NCBI RefSeq assembly: GCF_026168515.1
Contig: NZ_CP093443.1
Coordinates: 3,100,001-3,164,000, forward strand
From: Brevibacterium spongiae
GTDB lineage: Bacteria; Actinomycetota; Actinomycetes; Actinomycetales; Brevibacteriaceae
Length of the DNA: 64,000 bases
Reading direction: 5' to 3'
Shown: positions 62,549 through 64,000 of the stretch, piece by piece
Numbering within the stretch: position 1 is the first letter of the stretch
Layout of the letters: each line of letters begins with the position of its first letter
Notes under the pieces: generated by a model
What the model was told of the DNA's origin: nothing
Databases searched by the model: none
What the model saw: the letters and a program-made list of their open reading frames with translations, nothing else
Made by a program: the position numbers and the translations under genes

Positions 62549-63411
62549 GCACGACGAACGGACGCAGAATTCTCCTGGCCGGGTGCGGAGACTTAGGCAC
62601 GCGGTTGGGATTGCGGCTGGTCGACCAGGGGCACAAGGTGATCGGACTGCGCCGGCGCGTCGCCGAACTGCCCGATGCCTTCGAGACGATCAGCCTGGAC
62701 CTCTCCCTCCTCGGATCGCCAGAGCGCGGCGGGGCCGACGCCCCGGTCCGCAGCGATCTACGACTGGACGCACTCGACGCGGTCGTCATCACCCTCACTC
62801 CGGACGAACCGACTCGGGCCGGATACGAACGGTCCTACCTCCACGGGCTGAGAGGCCTCGCGCGCGTGCTCGAGTCACAGCCGGGCCGAGTCGTCCTCGT
62901 CTCCTCCACGCGTGTCCTCGCTGACGACCCGACACGTGTGACCACCGAAGACACTCCGAGCGCCCCGGAGTCCGGGCCGGGTGAGGTGCTCACGGCAGCC
63001 GAATCCGAAGCGGGCGAACTCTTCGACCACGTCACGATCGTGCGCCCGGCGGGTATCTACGGACCTGGCCGCACCCGTCTCATCGACTCCGTGCGTCGCG
63101 GGCAGCAGTTCAATCATCAGCGGTGGACGAACCGCATCCACCGGGACGATCTGGTTCACGGTCTGGAGCACTTGGCCCTTGACCCGGAACCGCCGAACCT
63201 GGTCCATGCCGTCGATTCCCAACCTGCCCAGATGGGCGAGGTCGCCGCCTTCATCGCCGACCGCCTCGGCGTGCCCGTCCCCGACCATATCGAGGACGAG
63301 AAGCCGGGCGGCAAACGGATCGACGGAACTCGCTTCCGCGCACTTGTGGGCGAACTCGGCTACCCCACCTACCGGGACGGCTTCTCTTCGATGCTGACGG
63401 CAACTGCCTGA
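62545..63411 (+). CDS. NAD(P)-dependent epimerase/dehydratase-like protein
   Basis: A 288-residue SDR-type protein. Nucleotide-binding loop RRILLAGCGDLGTRLGLRL at the start (Gly-x-Gly-x-x-Gly), then AVVITLTPDE, VVLVSSTRVLAD and VRPAGIYGPGRTRLI, where the extended-SDR Tyr sits in the IYGPGR motif as in YeeZ-like proteins. The usual Tyr-x-x-x-Lys pair is not obvious. It starts at TTG overlapping phr (TTGA) and ends the crt/phr operon. A role in carotenoid metabolism is possible but unproven. Confidence 0.78.
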   Translation: MSTTNGRRILLAGCGDLGTRLGLRLVDQGHKVIGLRRRVAELPDAFETISLDLSLLGSPERGGADAPVRSDLRLDALDAVVITLTPDEPTRAGYERSYLHGLRGLARVLESQPGRVVLVSSTRVLADDPTRVTTEDTPSAPESGPGEVLTAAESEAGELFDHVTIVRPAGIYGPGRTRLIDSVRRGQQFNHQRWTNRIHRDDLVHGLEHLALDPEPPNLVHAVDSQPAQMGEVAAFIADRLGVPVPDHIEDEKPGGKRIDGTRFRALVGELGYPTYRDGFSSMLTATA

Positions 63412-63434
63412 TCACGAACGAGATCGGGGAACGG

Positions 63435-63989
63435 TCACGCTCGCACCCGACGGCGCGCCTCGGCGGCGATGTTCTTCGCCATTGCAGGGAAGATGAATCG
63501 GTGGAACGGGGCGACGAGGGCCCAGTAGAGGCGGCCGCGCACACCGGTGGGAATGAAGGTCGCTGTCTGGTGGTACTCGCAGCCGTCGGCTGAGTCGGTC
63601 AGCGTGAATTCGAGCCACGCATGACCGGAGACCTTCATCTCGGCGCGCAGCAGCAGACGCGAGTTCCGCTCCAGCTGTTCGACCCTCCACCAATCGACGG
63701 GATCGCCGATGCGCAGGGAATCGGGCAGCCGTCGACCTCGGTTGAGGCCGGCGCCGCCGACGGCTTTGTCCCAGATTCCGCGGACTTTCCAGGCAAGGGG
63801 CCAGGAGTACCAGCCTTGAGCCCCGCCGATGCCCTCGATCACGGGCCACACATCGGCGGCCGAGAGGCCGGTAATCGTTGCCGCGCGTTCGTCGGTGCAG
63901 ATGCGCCGTCCCGCCCACTGCGGGTCATTCGGCAGCGGGCTGGCCGCCTCGTCGAGCTCTCCGGCATCGGCGTCCCAGTTCGTGTCCAC
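63435..63989 (-). CDS. DUF2867 protein, possibly truncated by the window edge
   Basis: A 184-residue protein with the DUF2867/SRPBCC-like core: WPVIEGIGGAQGWYSWPLAWKVRG, GDPVDWWRVEQLE, LRAEMKVSGHAWLEFTL and TATFIPTGVRGRLYWALVAPFHRFIFPAMAKNIA. In other bacteria DUF2867 is often fused behind an SDR domain that would lie upstream, beyond position 64000. A GTG at 63987-63989 with GAGGG upstream is a workable start, but the gene may continue past the edge. It converges on the SDR gene with a 23-bp gap. Confidence 0.72.
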   Translation of the reverse strand: MDTNWDADAGELDEAASPLPNDPQWAGRRICTDERAATITGLSAADVWPVIEGIGGAQGWYSWPLAWKVRGIWDKAVGGAGLNRGRRLPDSLRIGDPVDWWRVEQLERNSRLLLRAEMKVSGHAWLEFTLTDSADGCEYHQTATFIPTGVRGRLYWALVAPFHRFIFPAMAKNIAAEARRRVRA

Positions 63990-64000
63990 GGCGCCCTCGA

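Overview
The window is high-GC actinobacterial DNA, most likely from a Brevibacterium. The strongest evidence is the carotenoid locus at 53-63 kb: crtE-crtB-crtI on one strand, and a MarR regulator, a cytochrome P450, split lycopene cyclase genes crtYc/crtYd, crtU and a photolyase on the other. This is the arrangement known for the aromatic, isorenieratene-type carotenoids of Brevibacterium linens relatives. GTG/TTG starts and 4-bp gene overlaps are common. I saw no rRNA, tRNA, CRISPR array, transposase or prophage.

Layout. 0.3-6.7 kb: an AbiEi/nuclease-like protein, rsmI, three DUF4190-type membrane proteins and the protein O-mannosyltransferase gene. 6.9-14.1 kb: a nonulosonic acid cluster with a CMP-sialate/Kdn synthetase fused to a HAD phosphatase, a short NeuB-like synthase without a SAF domain, and four glycosyltransferase-like genes including a polysialyltransferase-like one. 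14.2-17.5 kb: a GtrA / GT-C-like / GT2 envelope glycosylation module. 17.9-20.6 kb: methionine importer metNIQ. 20.7-26.3 kb: isochorismatase, GlxA-type regulator, DUF6069 protein with a two-component system, an orphan excisionase-type antitoxin next to the stub of a PIN toxin, and a ProC-like reductase. 26.4-37.6 kb: formate-THF ligase, an AAA_14/DUF4143 ATPase behind 23-bp iterons, a MerR/hydrolase pair, a methyltransferase, a copper-type YdhK lipoprotein behind a CsoR-like operator, SolA-like oxidase, GalE, an unknown membrane protein and LhgO. 38.1-41.9 kb: a 1262-residue LPXTG-type surface protein with Ala/Asp-rich repeats. 42.0-53.0 kb: dGTPase-like protein, HelR behind a rifamycin-associated element, small membrane proteins, PTH2-like hydrolase, esterase, PAP2 phosphatase and a DEAD-box RNA helicase. 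53.0-63.4 kb: the carotenoid locus. 63.4-64.0 kb: a DUF2867 protein that may run off the edge.

How it fits together. Much of the first 18 kb concerns the cell envelope. The absence of an N-acetylhexosamine epimerase, the phosphatase fusion and the SAF-less synthase fit a Kdn-type teichulosonic acid better than N-acetylneuraminate. The carotenoid genes form two divergent operons joined by eight exact 4-bp overlaps, with the regulator heading the operon that carries cyclization, aromatization and photorepair. Scattered through the window are three copies of a roughly 60-bp palindromic extragenic repeat whose stems covary.
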